This document shows positions 21,049-32,089 of a stretch of DNA of 64,000 bases, one piece after another (within the stretch, counting starts at the first letter, position 1; the number at the start of each line of letters is the position of its first letter). The notes beneath the pieces were generated by a model. The model was not told the DNA's origin. It made no database searches and worked only from the letters and a program-made list of their open reading frames with translations. This stretch comes from Pseudomonadota bacterium (GTDB taxonomy: Bacteria; Pseudomonadota; Gammaproteobacteria; Steroidobacterales; Steroidobacteraceae), in NCBI GenBank assembly GCA_025360865.1, contig JANYBG010000167.1, positions 35,712 to 99,711 on the forward strand, in the 5' to 3' direction. Position numbers and translations under genes: made by a program.

Positions 21049-23229
21049 TTACTCCCCTTTTGCCACGCGGGGCTTCGCGGAGCCGGGCAGGAGGCGTATG
21101 CGGACACCGATCGCGCTCTGCACACAGGCCCCGGTGATCGGGTCGTAGCCGACCTCGTCGTTCACCAGGCGATTGGTCGATGCGCCATGCGCGCGTACCG
21201 CGTCCTCCCCGTCACCGTGCCCGCCAAAGGCATGCGCCATGGACACGACGCCCGGCTTCAGGTCAGCCGCGGACTTGGCGACACCGACGATGTGGGCGTG
21301 CCGAGTCGAGATCTCGACGAGGTCGTCCTCGCGGGCGCCGAGGCGGTCAAGGTCGGACGGATTCAGGTGCGCGTGGTTGGTGCTGCCCTTCGCCCGCAAC
21401 CGACCCAGGTCCTGCCCGGTGGAATTGAAGAACTGCCGCGTGCGCCGGCAGATGAGCAGGTGTGTCGCCGGCCAATCCTCGTCCATCAGGCGGCCGCTGG
21501 CGTCGATCGGCTCGGCGACAAGGCGCCGCAACTGCTCCGGCACCAACTCGGGCGCGAGCTGCAACCGCGCGTCAGCGCCCGCATCCGCTGGCTCCACGCG
21601 CAGCCGCGCCTCCGGGAAGAAGCGCCCGCCATCGCGGGTCTCCTCGCGCACACGCGCCAGCGGCACACGGCAACCATGGGTGATTTTCTCCAGCACCTCG
21701 AACTTGTCGGGCTTGCGGTCCATCGGCAGCGGCCCGCCCGCGGTGGGGATGGGCGTGCCCAGCCGCCGTGCCAGGCCCCAGAAGAATTCCCATTCATCGA
21801 TGACGTCGCCGGCCGGTTCCAGCAGCGCCTCGGCGTAGCGAGCGTACGCATCCTCGTAGAACACCTCGGGGGCCGTGGCGATGTCATCGCGCTCCAGGCT
21901 GACCTTGGGCGCTATGACATAGTGGGCCAGCCGCGCGCTCTGCGACTGCTTGATGTCGATGCACACGAAGAGTTCGAGGCTCTTCAGCGCGCGCTCGACC
22001 TTCTCCTGGTTCGGCCACGCGACCAGCGGATTGCCGCCGACGCATATCAGCGCGCGGATCTGGCCCTCGCCCGCAGTGAGTATCTCGTCCGCCGCCGTCG
22101 CGGCGGGCATCTCGAAGCCGGCCATCTGGGTGAGCCCGCGGATGCGTGAGCGCGCGAACCCCTCGCCCCACAGGGGCCTGGGCGGCATCACCTGCGCCTT
22201 GCGCGGCGCGGCGGCGCTCAGCACGCGCGGGAAGGGCGCCACCTCACCCTCGCGGCAGAAACGGCCGCAGACAGTGTTGAGCGCCATGACCAGGTGCTCG
22301 GTGAGCGCGCCGTTGCGCGACATCTCCGCCCCGGTGCCTGTCGTGGCGACCCCGCGCGGACCGCGCGCGAAGAGGCGCGCGGCGGCGATCAGATCCGCCA
22401 CCGGCACGTCCGCGCGGCGCGCGGCGTAGGCGGGCGTGAACTCCGCGATCGCCGCGCGCAGTGTCTCGATGCCCTCGACGTGGGCCGCGCAAAACTGCGC
22501 GTCGTGCAGGCCTTCGTCGAGGATCAGCTTGAGCATACCGGCGATGAGCGGCGCGTCCTCCCCGGGACGCACCTGCAGGTGGATGTCGGCCAGCTGCGCC
22601 ACCATGGTGCGGCGCGGGTCCACGCAGATCAGCTTGAGGCCGCGCGCCTTGGCGTCGCGCAGCCGGCGCGAGGGGCTGAACGGGGGCACGCTTCCCTGCC
22701 AAGCGTAGTGCGAGGTGAGCGGGTTGTTGCCGATCATCATCGACACGTCCGACTGCGAGAACGCCTGCGGGCCACCCAGCCACGCACCCACCCGCGACCA
22801 TAGGTAGACCTTCGCCGGCTGGTCGATGGTGATACTGGTGTAGAGGTTGGGGCTGCCGATGCCGGCATGGAAGCCGGCCGCCACCGGCAGCGCCGCGGAG
22901 TTCATGAAGCCATAGGTGCCGCAGTAAGTGGCGATGGCGCGCGGCCCGTGCGCCGCGCGGATGGCGGCCAGGCGAGTGGCGATCTCATCGAGCGCAAGCT
23001 CGCTGCCGATCGGCGCGCAGGCACCGCTGGCGTCGCGCTTGAGGGAACTGAGCAGCCGTTGTGGATGATAGGTCTGCGCCGGCAGCTCGCGGCCCTTCAT
23101 GCAGGTGTAGCCGCCATGGAGTGGATCGGCGACATCACCTCGCACCTCGACCGCGCGCCCGTCGACCATCTCGACCTCGATCGCGCAGTTGGCGTGGCAG
23201 AACCTGCAAAAGGTCTTGCGGGTTGGCAT
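21049..23229 (-). CDS. Molybdopterin-dependent oxidoreductase with N-terminal [4Fe-4S] (DMSO reductase superfamily)
   Basis: FCRFCHANC...YTCMKGRELP cluster motif; MMIGNNPLTSH; ALICVGGNPLVAWPNQ; C-terminal dinucleotide-binding domain. Confidence 0.88.
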   Translation of the reverse strand: MPTRKTFCRFCHANCAIEVEMVDGRAVEVRGDVADPLHGGYTCMKGRELPAQTYHPQRLLSSLKRDASGACAPIGSELALDEIATRLAAIRAAHGPRAIATYCGTYGFMNSAALPVAAGFHAGIGSPNLYTSITIDQPAKVYLWSRVGAWLGGPQAFSQSDVSMMIGNNPLTSHYAWQGSVPPFSPSRRLRDAKARGLKLICVDPRRTMVAQLADIHLQVRPGEDAPLIAGMLKLILDEGLHDAQFCAAHVEGIETLRAAIAEFTPAYAARRADVPVADLIAAARLFARGPRGVATTGTGAEMSRNGALTEHLVMALNTVCGRFCREGEVAPFPRVLSAAAPRKAQVMPPRPLWGEGFARSRIRGLTQMAGFEMPAATAADEILTAGEGQIRALICVGGNPLVAWPNQEKVERALKSLELFVCIDIKQSQSARLAHYVIAPKVSLERDDIATAPEVFYEDAYARYAEALLEPAGDVIDEWEFFWGLARRLGTPIPTAGGPLPMDRKPDKFEVLEKITHGCRVPLARVREETRDGGRFFPEARLRVEPADAGADARLQLAPELVPEQLRRLVAEPIDASGRLMDEDWPATHLLICRRTRQFFNSTGQDLGRLRAKGSTNHAHLNPSDLDRLGAREDDLVEISTRHAHIVGVAKSAADLKPGVVSMAHAFGGHGDGEDAVRAHGASTNRLVNDEVGYDPITGACVQSAIGVRIRLLPGSAKPRVAKGE

Positions 23230-23387
23230 CGGGAATCCCCTCGCGCGCTACGTGAGCCCATCTTCGGCGCCGGCGCCGCCCTGGATCAATCCTCCATACA
23301 GGGGGCCGGCGGCGGCACTACTGTACGCGCTCCGCGCGGCTTGCGGCCGCGCTCCTCCTGCGCCCGCGGGTGTGCTTCAATCCGCCC

Positions 23388-26300
23388 ATGCCGCATGCCT
23401 TCCATCCGGCGGTCGCCAACTGGTTCGGCCGCGCCTTCGCGACCCCGACTACCGCGCAGGAGGCGGCGTGGCCTGCGATCGCCGCGCGGCGCCATGTGCT
23501 CATCGCCGCCCCCACTGGTTCGGGTAAGACCCTCGCCGCCTTCCTCGCGGTCATCGACGAGCTGGTGAGGAGCGGCATCGCCACTAACGGGCTGCCGGAT
23601 GAGACGAGCATCGTCTACGTCTCCCCGCTCAAGGCGCTCTCCAACGACATCCACCGAAACCTCGAGGCGCCGCTCGCCGGTATCCGCGAGGAACTCGGCG
23701 CGCTCGGTCTGCCGCAGATCGACATCCGCACTTTCGTGCGCACCGGCGACACGCCGCAGCACGAGCGGGCGCGCATGCGCCGCCAGCCCCCGCACATCGT
23801 CGTGACCACGCCGGAGTCGCTCTACATCCTGCTCGGCTCGAAGTCCGGGCGCGACATGCTCGCGACGACGCGGACCGTGATCGTGGATGAGATCCACGCG
23901 ATGGCCGGCAGCAAGCGCGGCGTGCACCTCGCGCTCAGCCTCGAGCGTCTCGAGGCGCTCGCCGGCCGCAAGCTCACGCGCGTGGGGCTTTCAGCCACGC
24001 AGAAGCCGATCGAGGACGTCGCGCGTTTCCTGGTCGGCACGCGGAACCTGAACGCCGATGGCAGCGCGGACTGCGCGATCATCAACGCGGGCCACGTGCG
24101 CGAACGGGACCTGCAGCTGGAAATCCCCGCCTCGCCGCTGGAGGCGGTGATGTCGGGCGAGGTGTGGACGCAGATCTACGATCGCCTCGCCGCGCTGGTA
24201 TCCGAACATCGCACGACGCTCGTGTTCGTCAACACGCGCCGCCAGGCCGAGCGGCTCGCCCGGCACCTGTCGGAGCGGCTCGGCGAGGAGCACGTCACCG
24301 CCCACCACGGCAGCATGGCCAAGGAATCCAGGCTGGACGCGGAGCGGCGCCTGAAGGCCGGGCAACTGCGCGCGCTCGTGGCCACCGCCTCCCTGGAGCT
24401 GGGCATCGACATCGGCGACGTGGATCTGGTGTGCCAGATCGCCTCGCCGCGCTCGATCGCCGCCTTCCTGCAGCGCGTCGGCAGGTCCGGCCACTCGGTG
24501 GGCGGTACGCCCAAGGGACGGCTGTTCCCGCTGTCGCGCGATGACCTCGTGGAGTGCGCGGCGCTGCTCGCGGCGGTGCGCCGCGGCGAGCTGGACCGCC
24601 TGAACCTGCCGGTGAAGCCGCTGGACGTGCTCGCGCAGCAGATCGTCGCCGAGGTCGCCGCGCGCGAGTGGGATGAAGACGGCCTTTACGAGTTGCTGCG
24701 CGGCGCCTTCCCCTACCGCGACCTCGCGCGCGCTGAGTTCGCCGAGATCCTGCGCATGCTCGCGGAGGGCTACTCGACCCGCCGCGGGCGCCACGGCGCG
24801 CTGCTTTACCACGACGCGGTGAACCACCAGGTCAAGCCGCGGCCGGCCGCGCGACTGACCGCGCTCACCTCCGGCGGCACGATCCCGGACACCGCCGACT
24901 ACCAGGTGATCCTCGAGCCGCAGGCGCAGTTCGTCGGCACGGTGAACGAGGACTTCGCGGTCGAGAGCCTGCAGGGGGACATTTTCCAGCTGGGCAACGT
25001 CTCCTATCGCATCCTGCGCGTCGAGCCCGGGCGTATCCGCGTTGAGGATGCGCGTGGACAGCCGCCCTCGATCCCGTTCTGGCTGGGCGAGGCCCCCGGG
25101 CGCACGGATGAGCTCTCGGCGAGCGTGTCGCGGCTGCGCGCCGAGGTCGCGGCGCATCTTGACGCGGGGATCGAGTCGACCACGGCGTGGCTGGTGGCCG
25201 ATGCCGGGATCTGCGGCCCCGCGGCGGTGCAGCTGGTGAGCTACCTCGCCGCGGCGCGCATCGCCTTGGGCGCGCTGCCCACGCAGCGCGCCATCATTCT
25301 GGAGCGCTTCTTCGATGAAGCCGGCGGCATGCAGCTGATCATTCACTCCCCTTTCGGCAGCCGCATCAACCGCGCCTGGGGGCTGGCGCTGCGCAAGCGC
25401 TTCTGCCGCTCGTTCAACTTCGAGCTGCAGGCCGCGGCGACCGAGGACGCGCTCATACTCTCCCTGACCACCGTGCACAGCTTCGATCTGGCCGAGGTCG
25501 CGCGCTACCTGCATTCCAACACGGTGCGGCCGCTGCTGATCCAGGCCCTGTGCGCGGCTCCCATGTTCCCGGCGCGCTGGCGCTGGAGCGCGACCATCGC
25601 GCTCGCGCTGCCGCGCTTCCGCGGCGGCAAGAAGGTTCCCGCCCCGCTGGCGCGCATGGCCGCCGAGGACCTGCTGACCGCCGTGTTCCCCGACCAGGTC
25701 GCCTGCGCGGAAAACCTGCCCGGGGAGTTGGAAGTCCCGGACCACCCGCTCGTGCGCCAGGCGGTGCGCGATTGCCTCGAGGATGCGATGGACATCGATG
25801 GCTTCGAGCACGTGCTACGCGCGCTCGAGTCCGGCGCCATCGAGGTCATCGGGCGCGACCTCACGGAACCCTCCCCGCTCGCCCTCGAGGTGCTCTCCGC
25901 CCGGCCTTACGCGTTCCTGGACGACGCGCCGCTCGAGGAGCGGCGCACCCAGGCGGTGATCAGCCGTCGCTGGCTCGACCCGCACAGCGCCAGCGACCTG
26001 GGACAGCTGGATCCGGAGGCGATTCGCCGCGTCCGCGAGGAGGCGTGGCCGGATGCCACCACCGCGGATCAGCTGCACGACGCCCTGCTGTGGCTCACCT
26101 ACCTGACTCAGACGGAGGCCGAACGCGGCGCGGGCTGGCTCGCGCTGCTGGAGGAATTGCTCGCGCAGCGCCGCGTCACGCCCTTCACGCATGACGCGAC
26201 GCGGCTGTGGATCACCGCCGAACGGCTGCCGCTGTTCACGGCAGTGTTCCCCGGCGGCGCGCACGCGCCGCAGGTCGTGGCTCCCGGGCAGCCGCAGGTC

Positions 26301-27713
26301 CTCGAGCCGGAGGCGGCGCTCGTTGAGGCCGTCCGCGGGCGCCTCGAGGGCTCCGGTCCGGTGACCGCCCAGGCCCTCGCGGATTCCCTGGGTCTTGGCG
26401 TCGCGCGCATCGATGCGGCGCTCGCGGCGCTGCAGGCGGAGGGTTTCGCGATGCGCGGCGCGTACTCGGCGGAGGCGGCGCCAGTGAGCGAGTGGTGCGA
26501 GCGGCGCCTGCTCGCGCGCATCCACCGCTACACGGTCAAGCGGCTGCGCGCGGAGATCGAGCCCATCGAGGCGCGCGACTTCCTGCGCTTCCTGTTCGAC
26601 TGGCAACGGGTGGTGCCGGCGCTGCGCATGGAAGGCCCGGACGCGGTGGGGGCGATCCTCGGGCAGCTCGAAGGCTACGAGGCCCCGGCGAGCGCATGGG
26701 AAACCGAGATACTGCCCCACCGCATCACCGAGTACGAACCGGCGTGGCTCGATGAGCAGTGCCTCGCGGGGCGCTTCGTGTGGACGCGCCTGGCGCCCCG
26801 CCGCGCCGATCCCGAACGCGGCGCGGCGCCGGTGCGCACCACGCCAATCGTGCTGCTCGCGCGCCGCGACGTGCGCCTGTGGTCGAGCCTCACCAGCACG
26901 CTCGATCCGGTGAACCTGTCGGGCGGCGCGCAGCGCGCGGGCGATTATCTCGCGGCCCATGGCGCCTCCTTCTTCGATGAGATCGGCGCTGGCACCGGAC
27001 TCCTTCCCTCGCAGGCCGAGGAGGCACTCGCCGAGCTGGTCGCGCTCGGTCTCATTAACTCGGACAGCTTCGCGGGCCTGCGGGCGCTGCTGGTGCCTTC
27101 CGACCGACGCAAGCCGGCGATGGCCGGGCGGCGCCGGCGCCGCATCGCGCTGTTCGGGATGGACGCGGCGGGCCGCTGGTCGCGGATCGCACGCCCCGCG
27201 CCGGGTGCCGAACCCGGACGCGCGCTCCAGGACGAGACGATCGAGCACGTGGTGCGCACGCTGCTGCGACGCTGGGGCGTGATCTTCTGGCGACTGCTGG
27301 CGCGCGAGGCGCAGTGGCTGCCCCCGTGGCGCGACCTGTTGATGTGCTGCCGGCGGCTGGAGGCACGCGGGGAGATCCGTGGCGGGCGCTTCATCGCAGG
27401 CTTCAGCGGCGAGCAATACGCGGCGCCCGAGGCGATCCCGCTGCTGCGGCAGGCGCGGCGCAAGCCCGCCGAGGGGCATCACGTCGCCGTTTCCGGGGCC
27501 GATCCGCTGAACCTCGTCGGCATCCTGACGCCCGGGGCGCGGCTGCCGTCGTTGATCGGCAACCGGGTGCTTTATCGCGACGGCGTGCCGATCGCGCTCC
27601 TCGCCGGCGGCGAGGTGCAGTTCCTCACCGCGCTGCCGCCCGCGGAGGAATGGGAGGCGCGCAACCTGCTGTTGCGGCGCCACGTGCCGGCGGTGCTCGC
27701 CGCCCTGGCCTGA
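23388..27713 (+). CDS. lhr: Large DEAD/DEAH helicase, Lhr family
   Basis: [43 protein letters not shown]; 1441 aa with long C-terminal extension. Confidence 0.96.
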   Translation: MPHAFHPAVANWFGRAFATPTTAQEAAWPAIAARRHVLIAAPTGSGKTLAAFLAVIDELVRSGIATNGLPDETSIVYVSPLKALSNDIHRNLEAPLAGIREELGALGLPQIDIRTFVRTGDTPQHERARMRRQPPHIVVTTPESLYILLGSKSGRDMLATTRTVIVDEIHAMAGSKRGVHLALSLERLEALAGRKLTRVGLSATQKPIEDVARFLVGTRNLNADGSADCAIINAGHVRERDLQLEIPASPLEAVMSGEVWTQIYDRLAALVSEHRTTLVFVNTRRQAERLARHLSERLGEEHVTAHHGSMAKESRLDAERRLKAGQLRALVATASLELGIDIGDVDLVCQIASPRSIAAFLQRVGRSGHSVGGTPKGRLFPLSRDDLVECAALLAAVRRGELDRLNLPVKPLDVLAQQIVAEVAAREWDEDGLYELLRGAFPYRDLARAEFAEILRMLAEGYSTRRGRHGALLYHDAVNHQVKPRPAARLTALTSGGTIPDTADYQVILEPQAQFVGTVNEDFAVESLQGDIFQLGNVSYRILRVEPGRIRVEDARGQPPSIPFWLGEAPGRTDELSASVSRLRAEVAAHLDAGIESTTAWLVADAGICGPAAVQLVSYLAAARIALGALPTQRAIILERFFDEAGGMQLIIHSPFGSRINRAWGLALRKRFCRSFNFELQAAATEDALILSLTTVHSFDLAEVARYLHSNTVRPLLIQALCAAPMFPARWRWSATIALALPRFRGGKKVPAPLARMAAEDLLTAVFPDQVACAENLPGELEVPDHPLVRQAVRDCLEDAMDIDGFEHVLRALESGAIEVIGRDLTEPSPLALEVLSARPYAFLDDAPLEERRTQAVISRRWLDPHSASDLGQLDPEAIRRVREEAWPDATTADQLHDALLWLTYLTQTEAERGAGWLALLEELLAQRRVTPFTHDATRLWITAERLPLFTAVFPGGAHAPQVVAPGQPQVLEPEAALVEAVRGRLEGSGPVTAQALADSLGLGVARIDAALAALQAEGFAMRGAYSAEAAPVSEWCERRLLARIHRYTVKRLRAEIEPIEARDFLRFLFDWQRVVPALRMEGPDAVGAILGQLEGYEAPASAWETEILPHRITEYEPAWLDEQCLAGRFVWTRLAPRRADPERGAAPVRTTPIVLLARRDVRLWSSLTSTLDPVNLSGGAQRAGDYLAAHGASFFDEIGAGTGLLPSQAEEALAELVALGLINSDSFAGLRALLVPSDRRKPAMAGRRRRRIALFGMDAAGRWSRIARPAPGAEPGRALQDETIEHVVRTLLRRWGVIFWRLLAREAQWLPPWRDLLMCCRRLEARGEIRGGRFIAGFSGEQYAAPEAIPLLRQARRKPAEGHHVAVSGADPLNLVGILTPGARLPSLIGNRVLYRDGVPIALLAGGEVQFLTALPPAEEWEARNLLLRRHVPAVLAALA

Positions 27714-27761
27714 ACGCGGCTGGCGGCTGCGCGCCGGTGCGCCTCAACCGCGCCTTCTGGC

Positions 27762-28304
27762 TCAGCTCTTCTTGTGCTCGTCCTGCCACTTCTTCACGGC
27801 GGCCATGGTGTTCGCGACATGCTTGTCGGGATTCATCGCCGTGTAGGAGTAGACGATCTCCCCGCTCGGGGCGATCACGTAGGAGGTCCGGTCAGCGTAG
27901 CTGGTGTACTTGAGCATCACCGAGTCGTATTTCTTCATGACGCTGCCGTCGGCATCCGAGCCGACCGCGAACTTGTCGCGGCATTCCTTGGTCGAGAACT
28001 CGGTGACCTTGTCGATCGGGTCGTGCGAGACACCGATGACGGAGGCGCCAAGCTCCTTGAACTTGTCGGTCGCCTCGGCGAAGTCGTGCGCCTCGGCGGT
28101 GCAGCCTTCCGTGAACACTTTTGGAAAGAAGTACAGCACGACCGGACCCTGCTTGAGGGCGTCGGCGAGGGAGAACTTGAAGCCCTTGCCGGCCAGCGCC
28201 GCATCGATGGTGAAGTCCGGCGCCTTGGCGCCGTTGGGGAGCGCCGCGAATACCGGCAGTGCGATGAGGGCGGTGGTGATAGCCGCCGCGAGTAAGCGCC
28301 GCAT
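27762..28304 (-). CDS. Exported peroxiredoxin (PrxQ/BCP-like)
   Basis: Signal-peptide-like MRRLLAAAITTALIALPVFA; FFPKVFTEGCTAEAHDF peroxidatic Cys. Confidence 0.88.
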   Translation of the reverse strand: MRRLLAAAITTALIALPVFAALPNGAKAPDFTIDAALAGKGFKFSLADALKQGPVVLYFFPKVFTEGCTAEAHDFAEATDKFKELGASVIGVSHDPIDKVTEFSTKECRDKFAVGSDADGSVMKKYDSVMLKYTSYADRTSYVIAPSGEIVYSYTAMNPDKHVANTMAAVKKWQDEHKKS

Positions 28305-28354
28305 GATCCTCTCCAGTCTTGTGTGTTCAGGGCGTTGGCCCTGAGGAAGAGCCA

Positions 28355-29536
28355 TCATCGGGCAACACAGCCATGCGCGCCAGTGCCACCTGTCTGGCGG
28401 CGTTCCTCCGCGTAGCCGACAAGCTCCACGTAGCCACGCCCAGCCGCTGGCGCGCCGGCCCGCGTCCCCTTGAAATCGATGGCGCCTTCCCAGTACCGGG
28501 GGCTCGTGCGCAACTCCTGGTCCGCAAGCACGGGCTGGCCGCTAAGGTCCAGCGCAAGCACCGGGACACGGATACGCCAGCCGGACGGATAGCGCACCCC
28601 ATCGCCTGATACCCACGAACCGGTCGGCTCGAGCGCCACCTCGTCATCGCCCAGCGGCCGCGCCGCCCCCTGGCGGTCGATGAAAGTCCCCGCGCTGTGC
28701 GGGTCGCGGTGACCGGCGCGGTCGCGCAGCGCGTAGAACATGAGCGCGCTGCCGTCGTCCAGCTGCAGCGCGAACCAGTCCCACCCGCACTGGCGCGTGC
28801 TCAGCGCCCCACTGCCCCATTCGTGGTCGAACCAGGCGAGACCGGTCACCGCCAGCGGCTGCCCGGCCCGTGTCAGTGTCCCCTGCACCACGATGCGGGG
28901 CAGGGAGTAGTAGTAACTCGCGCTCCCGGGCGCGGCGGACTTCACGCTCAGGCCCGCGTTCCCGTTGGGCACGGGGGCGCCCGCGGGTGCGAGATCCAGG
29001 CGCAACTCGTAGCCGGGCTCGGACGCGCGCAGCCGCCAGCGCGCCCCGGGTCCCTCCGCCAGCGTCCAGTCATCGATCCATACCGCCAGCGGGGAGTCGT
29101 GCGCGCCGGCGAGCCCCAGCGCCCCGCGCGAGAGCTTCTGCGCGAACTCGAAACGATGGCCGGCGACGTCTGTGACCGCGAAATGCGCCATGTAGATCTG
29201 TCGCGCGCGCCACGCCGATCGTCCGGACCGTGGCGCATCGTCCGCGGCATCCGGCGGCGCGAGCGCGAACCTGAAGAAGGTGAGCTCGAAGCCGAAGCGC
29301 TCGCCGCCGGGGCCGAGCAAGTGCCCGGTGAAGTACCACCACTCCTGGCGGAATGTGTCGTGCGCGGCGTGGTCGCGCGGGAACGCGAACGCCCGCGGCG
29401 CGAGGGCCTGCGCGAACCCAGGCCCCGCGGCCTGCCCCAGCGGGCCGCCCAGATCCGCCGGCGGCGCCGCGCGCGCGCTCGTCGCGATGAGCAGCAGCAC
29501 CAGGAAGGGCCCAACGTGAGTCGCACGCACGGTCAT
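28355..29536 (-). CDS. Exported lipocalin-like AttH/CrtC family protein
   Basis: QEWWYFTGHLLGPGGERFGFELTFFRF, WFDHEWGSG; start trimmed from the 645-aa ORF to ATG 29536 overlapping the permease stop. Confidence 0.88.
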   Translation of the reverse strand: MTVRATHVGPFLVLLLIATSARAAPPADLGGPLGQAAGPGFAQALAPRAFAFPRDHAAHDTFRQEWWYFTGHLLGPGGERFGFELTFFRFALAPPDAADDAPRSGRSAWRARQIYMAHFAVTDVAGHRFEFAQKLSRGALGLAGAHDSPLAVWIDDWTLAEGPGARWRLRASEPGYELRLDLAPAGAPVPNGNAGLSVKSAAPGSASYYYSLPRIVVQGTLTRAGQPLAVTGLAWFDHEWGSGALSTRQCGWDWFALQLDDGSALMFYALRDRAGHRDPHSAGTFIDRQGAARPLGDDEVALEPTGSWVSGDGVRYPSGWRIRVPVLALDLSGQPVLADQELRTSPRYWEGAIDFKGTRAGAPAAGRGYVELVGYAEERRQTGGTGAHGCVAR

Positions 29537-32079
29537 TCCTCGCGCAACCCGCGGGCCAGCGGCGCGCGGGCGCCGCGCCATGCCGGGTACACCCCGGCAA
29601 CGAACGCCGCGGCGAGGGCGAGCAGCAGCGCGTTGGTGAACTGCGGCGCGCTCAGGTGAAGGTCGATCTGCCAGCCGAAGGCGCGCCGGTTGATCACCCG
29701 CGTCAGCACGAGGGCGGTGAGCAGTCCGGCTGGGATCGCCGCCAGAAACGCCACGAGTCCCATGAAGAGCGTCTGCGCGATGACGAGCGTCGCGGTGCCC
29801 GCGGGAGTCATCCCCAGCGTGCGCAGCAACGCCAGCTGGCGCGAGCGCTCGAGTTCCCAGGCGAGCAGCGCGCTCACGAGCCCGATCGCCGCGACGCCGG
29901 CGGCAAGCCAGTAGAGCACGCGCGTGATGATGAACGTCCGCTCGAAGATGCGCATGGACAGTGCGCGGATGTCGGCGTTGGAGCGGATGAACAGCGCCTG
30001 CCTGCCGCCCGCCGCGGCGCGCAGCGCCTGGACCATGGCGGCGGCCTTCACGCCCGGATCCAGGTAGATGCCGAGGCCGCCAAGCTCGGTGTCGTGCCAG
30101 TTCGCCCGGTACCCGTCGAGGTCCATGAGTATCTCGCCGCGGTCGTTGCCGTACTCGCGGTAGACGCCGGCGATGGGGAAGGCCCGGGGTCCCGCCGCGG
30201 TGCTGAGAGCCAGGTCCTGCCCCGGGTGCAGGTCGAGGCGCCAGCTTAAGGGTTCTGAGATGAGGATCGCGCCACCGCGGAAGGCGGCCCACGCGCCGCT
30301 CGCATCACCCTGCGTCAGGCGGAACGCGGCGTCGCTGCCGGGCACCAGACGCAGCGCGTTGAGCTCGATCGGGCCGCGCGGCGAACCGACCACCGCGCGC
30401 CGCGCCTCGCTGTGCGCGCGCACTCCAGGGGTCGCCAGCAGCGAGCGCATCACCTCGGGATCGAGCCGGCGTGAAAGATCGCCGGAAGGCCCGGGGGCGC
30501 TCACGTAGATATCCGCGTGCATGCTCTGCGTGAGCCACTCACGCAGGGACTCGCGGAAACTCTCCACCATCACCGCGACACCGATCATCGCGGTGAGCGC
30601 CATGCCCAGCGCCGCGACCGCGACACCGGTACGGCTCAGGGACCCGGCGACGTCGTGAAGCGCGAGGCGGGCCACCGCGTTGCGCCCGGCGAACAGGCGC
30701 GCGCCGGCCAGCGCGAGCGCCCGCAGCGCCGCTGGCGTCACCGCCGCCACCGCGAGCAGCAGCAGGAACAGCGCGGCGAACCCGGCAAGCAGGCTGTGCC
30801 CGGAAACCGCGACGATCACCGCGGCGAGACCGCCGAGCAACGCCCCGCCGAGCACGAGACGGCGGGCGATGGCGCGCGCGCGCCCCTCGATGACCGAGCG
30901 CGCAAGCCCGAGCCGCGGAACTCCGCCCGCGACCTCGAGCGCCGGGATGAGGGCCGCGGCGAGCGCGGTCCCGATGCCCACGGCCACCGCCTTCACCAGG
31001 GTGAGGGGGGGCACCGCGAGGCCATTCACGGCCACCACGAAGTAAAGATCGTTGATCGTCTGCGATACCAGGCCCAGCAGCACCCGGCCGATCGCGACGC
31101 CCAGCAGGCAGCCACACGCCGCGCCAACGACGCCCAGCAGCAGCGCCTCCCCCAGGACCAGCCGCAGCACCTCGCCGCGCGTGGCACCCAGGGCGCGCAG
31201 CACGCCGATGACGGTGCGTCGCTGCAGCACCGCGAAGCTCACCGCCCCGTAGATGAGGAAGGTCCCCACCAGCAGCGCGAGCAGGCTCATCGCCTTGAGG
31301 TTGGTGATGAACGCGTCGGTCATGGCGAACGTCTCACGCGCCTCGGAACGGGTCGCGTGGATCTCCACATCCGCGGGCAGGAGCGCGCGCAAGCGGGCGA
31401 GTTGCGCGGCGCCGGCCGCGCCCGGCGGCATGCGCACGTCGATGCGCGACAGCCTGCCAGTGGCGCTCAGCCACTCCTGCGCCTGGGCGATGTCGGTCAG
31501 GGCGATGCCATCAAGGCCGGGGGCGCCCGCGCCGATCGTGCCGGCGAGGAAGGCCGGGTGCCGGACGCCGCCGATCTCCAGCTCGAAGCTCCTCCCGGTG
31601 ACGATCCCGAGCTGCCCCGCGGCGCTCGCCGTGAGCACGACCGCGCCGGGTCGCATGAACCAGTCGCGCGCGTCGGCCCCGCCCGCCACCCCGACGCCGG
31701 GGGCGGCGGTACCCGCGGAGACCTCGGCGCTTGCGATCGGATCGATGCCGATGAGCTCGAGCGTGCGGTCACCGAGGGTTGCGTAGCCGCTCACCAGCGG
31801 CGCGAAGCGCGGCCCCGCGGAGCCCGCTCCCACGGGCTCGCGGCGCAGCCTCGGGTACAGTCGCTCATCGATACCTCCCGGACCGCCGCTGAGCTGGTGA
31901 GTGGCCGCCCCGTTCACCGCCTCGAGCGAGAGTTCAAAGGCGCGGCGGGCGCTGCCGGTCGCGATGTCCACCGCCACGATGCTGCCGACGCCCAGGCTCA
32001 GCCCGATCAGCGCGAGGGCGAGCTGCGCGGGGTGCCGCAGCAGGTGCCTGCGGCTGGCTGCGCGCAGGGTGCTCGTCAC
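29533..32079 (-). CDS. ABC transporter permease, two FtsX-type domains
   Basis: 848 aa with repeated FtsX TM blocks. Confidence 0.93.
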   Translation of the reverse strand: MTSTLRAASRRHLLRHPAQLALALIGLSLGVGSIVAVDIATGSARRAFELSLEAVNGAATHQLSGGPGGIDERLYPRLRREPVGAGSAGPRFAPLVSGYATLGDRTLELIGIDPIASAEVSAGTAAPGVGVAGGADARDWFMRPGAVVLTASAAGQLGIVTGRSFELEIGGVRHPAFLAGTIGAGAPGLDGIALTDIAQAQEWLSATGRLSRIDVRMPPGAAGAAQLARLRALLPADVEIHATRSEARETFAMTDAFITNLKAMSLLALLVGTFLIYGAVSFAVLQRRTVIGVLRALGATRGEVLRLVLGEALLLGVVGAACGCLLGVAIGRVLLGLVSQTINDLYFVVAVNGLAVPPLTLVKAVAVGIGTALAAALIPALEVAGGVPRLGLARSVIEGRARAIARRLVLGGALLGGLAAVIVAVSGHSLLAGFAALFLLLLAVAAVTPAALRALALAGARLFAGRNAVARLALHDVAGSLSRTGVAVAALGMALTAMIGVAVMVESFRESLREWLTQSMHADIYVSAPGPSGDLSRRLDPEVMRSLLATPGVRAHSEARRAVVGSPRGPIELNALRLVPGSDAAFRLTQGDASGAWAAFRGGAILISEPLSWRLDLHPGQDLALSTAAGPRAFPIAGVYREYGNDRGEILMDLDGYRANWHDTELGGLGIYLDPGVKAAAMVQALRAAAGGRQALFIRSNADIRALSMRIFERTFIITRVLYWLAAGVAAIGLVSALLAWELERSRQLALLRTLGMTPAGTATLVIAQTLFMGLVAFLAAIPAGLLTALVLTRVINRRAFGWQIDLHLSAPQFTNALLLALAAAFVAGVYPAWRGARAPLARGLREE

Positions 32080-32089
32080 GGGGTCGCGT

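Noticed and set aside
21049-23229. In-frame selenocysteine in the molybdoenzyme
   Set aside because: ORF has no internal TGA and the ligand position appears to be Asp, so no Sec.
23991-27683. Two long minus-strand ORFs (606 and 622 aa) opposite lhr
   Set aside because: Exact antisense of a well-conserved helicase; composition (His/Arg/Gln-rich, no domains) is what high-GC antisense frames look like.
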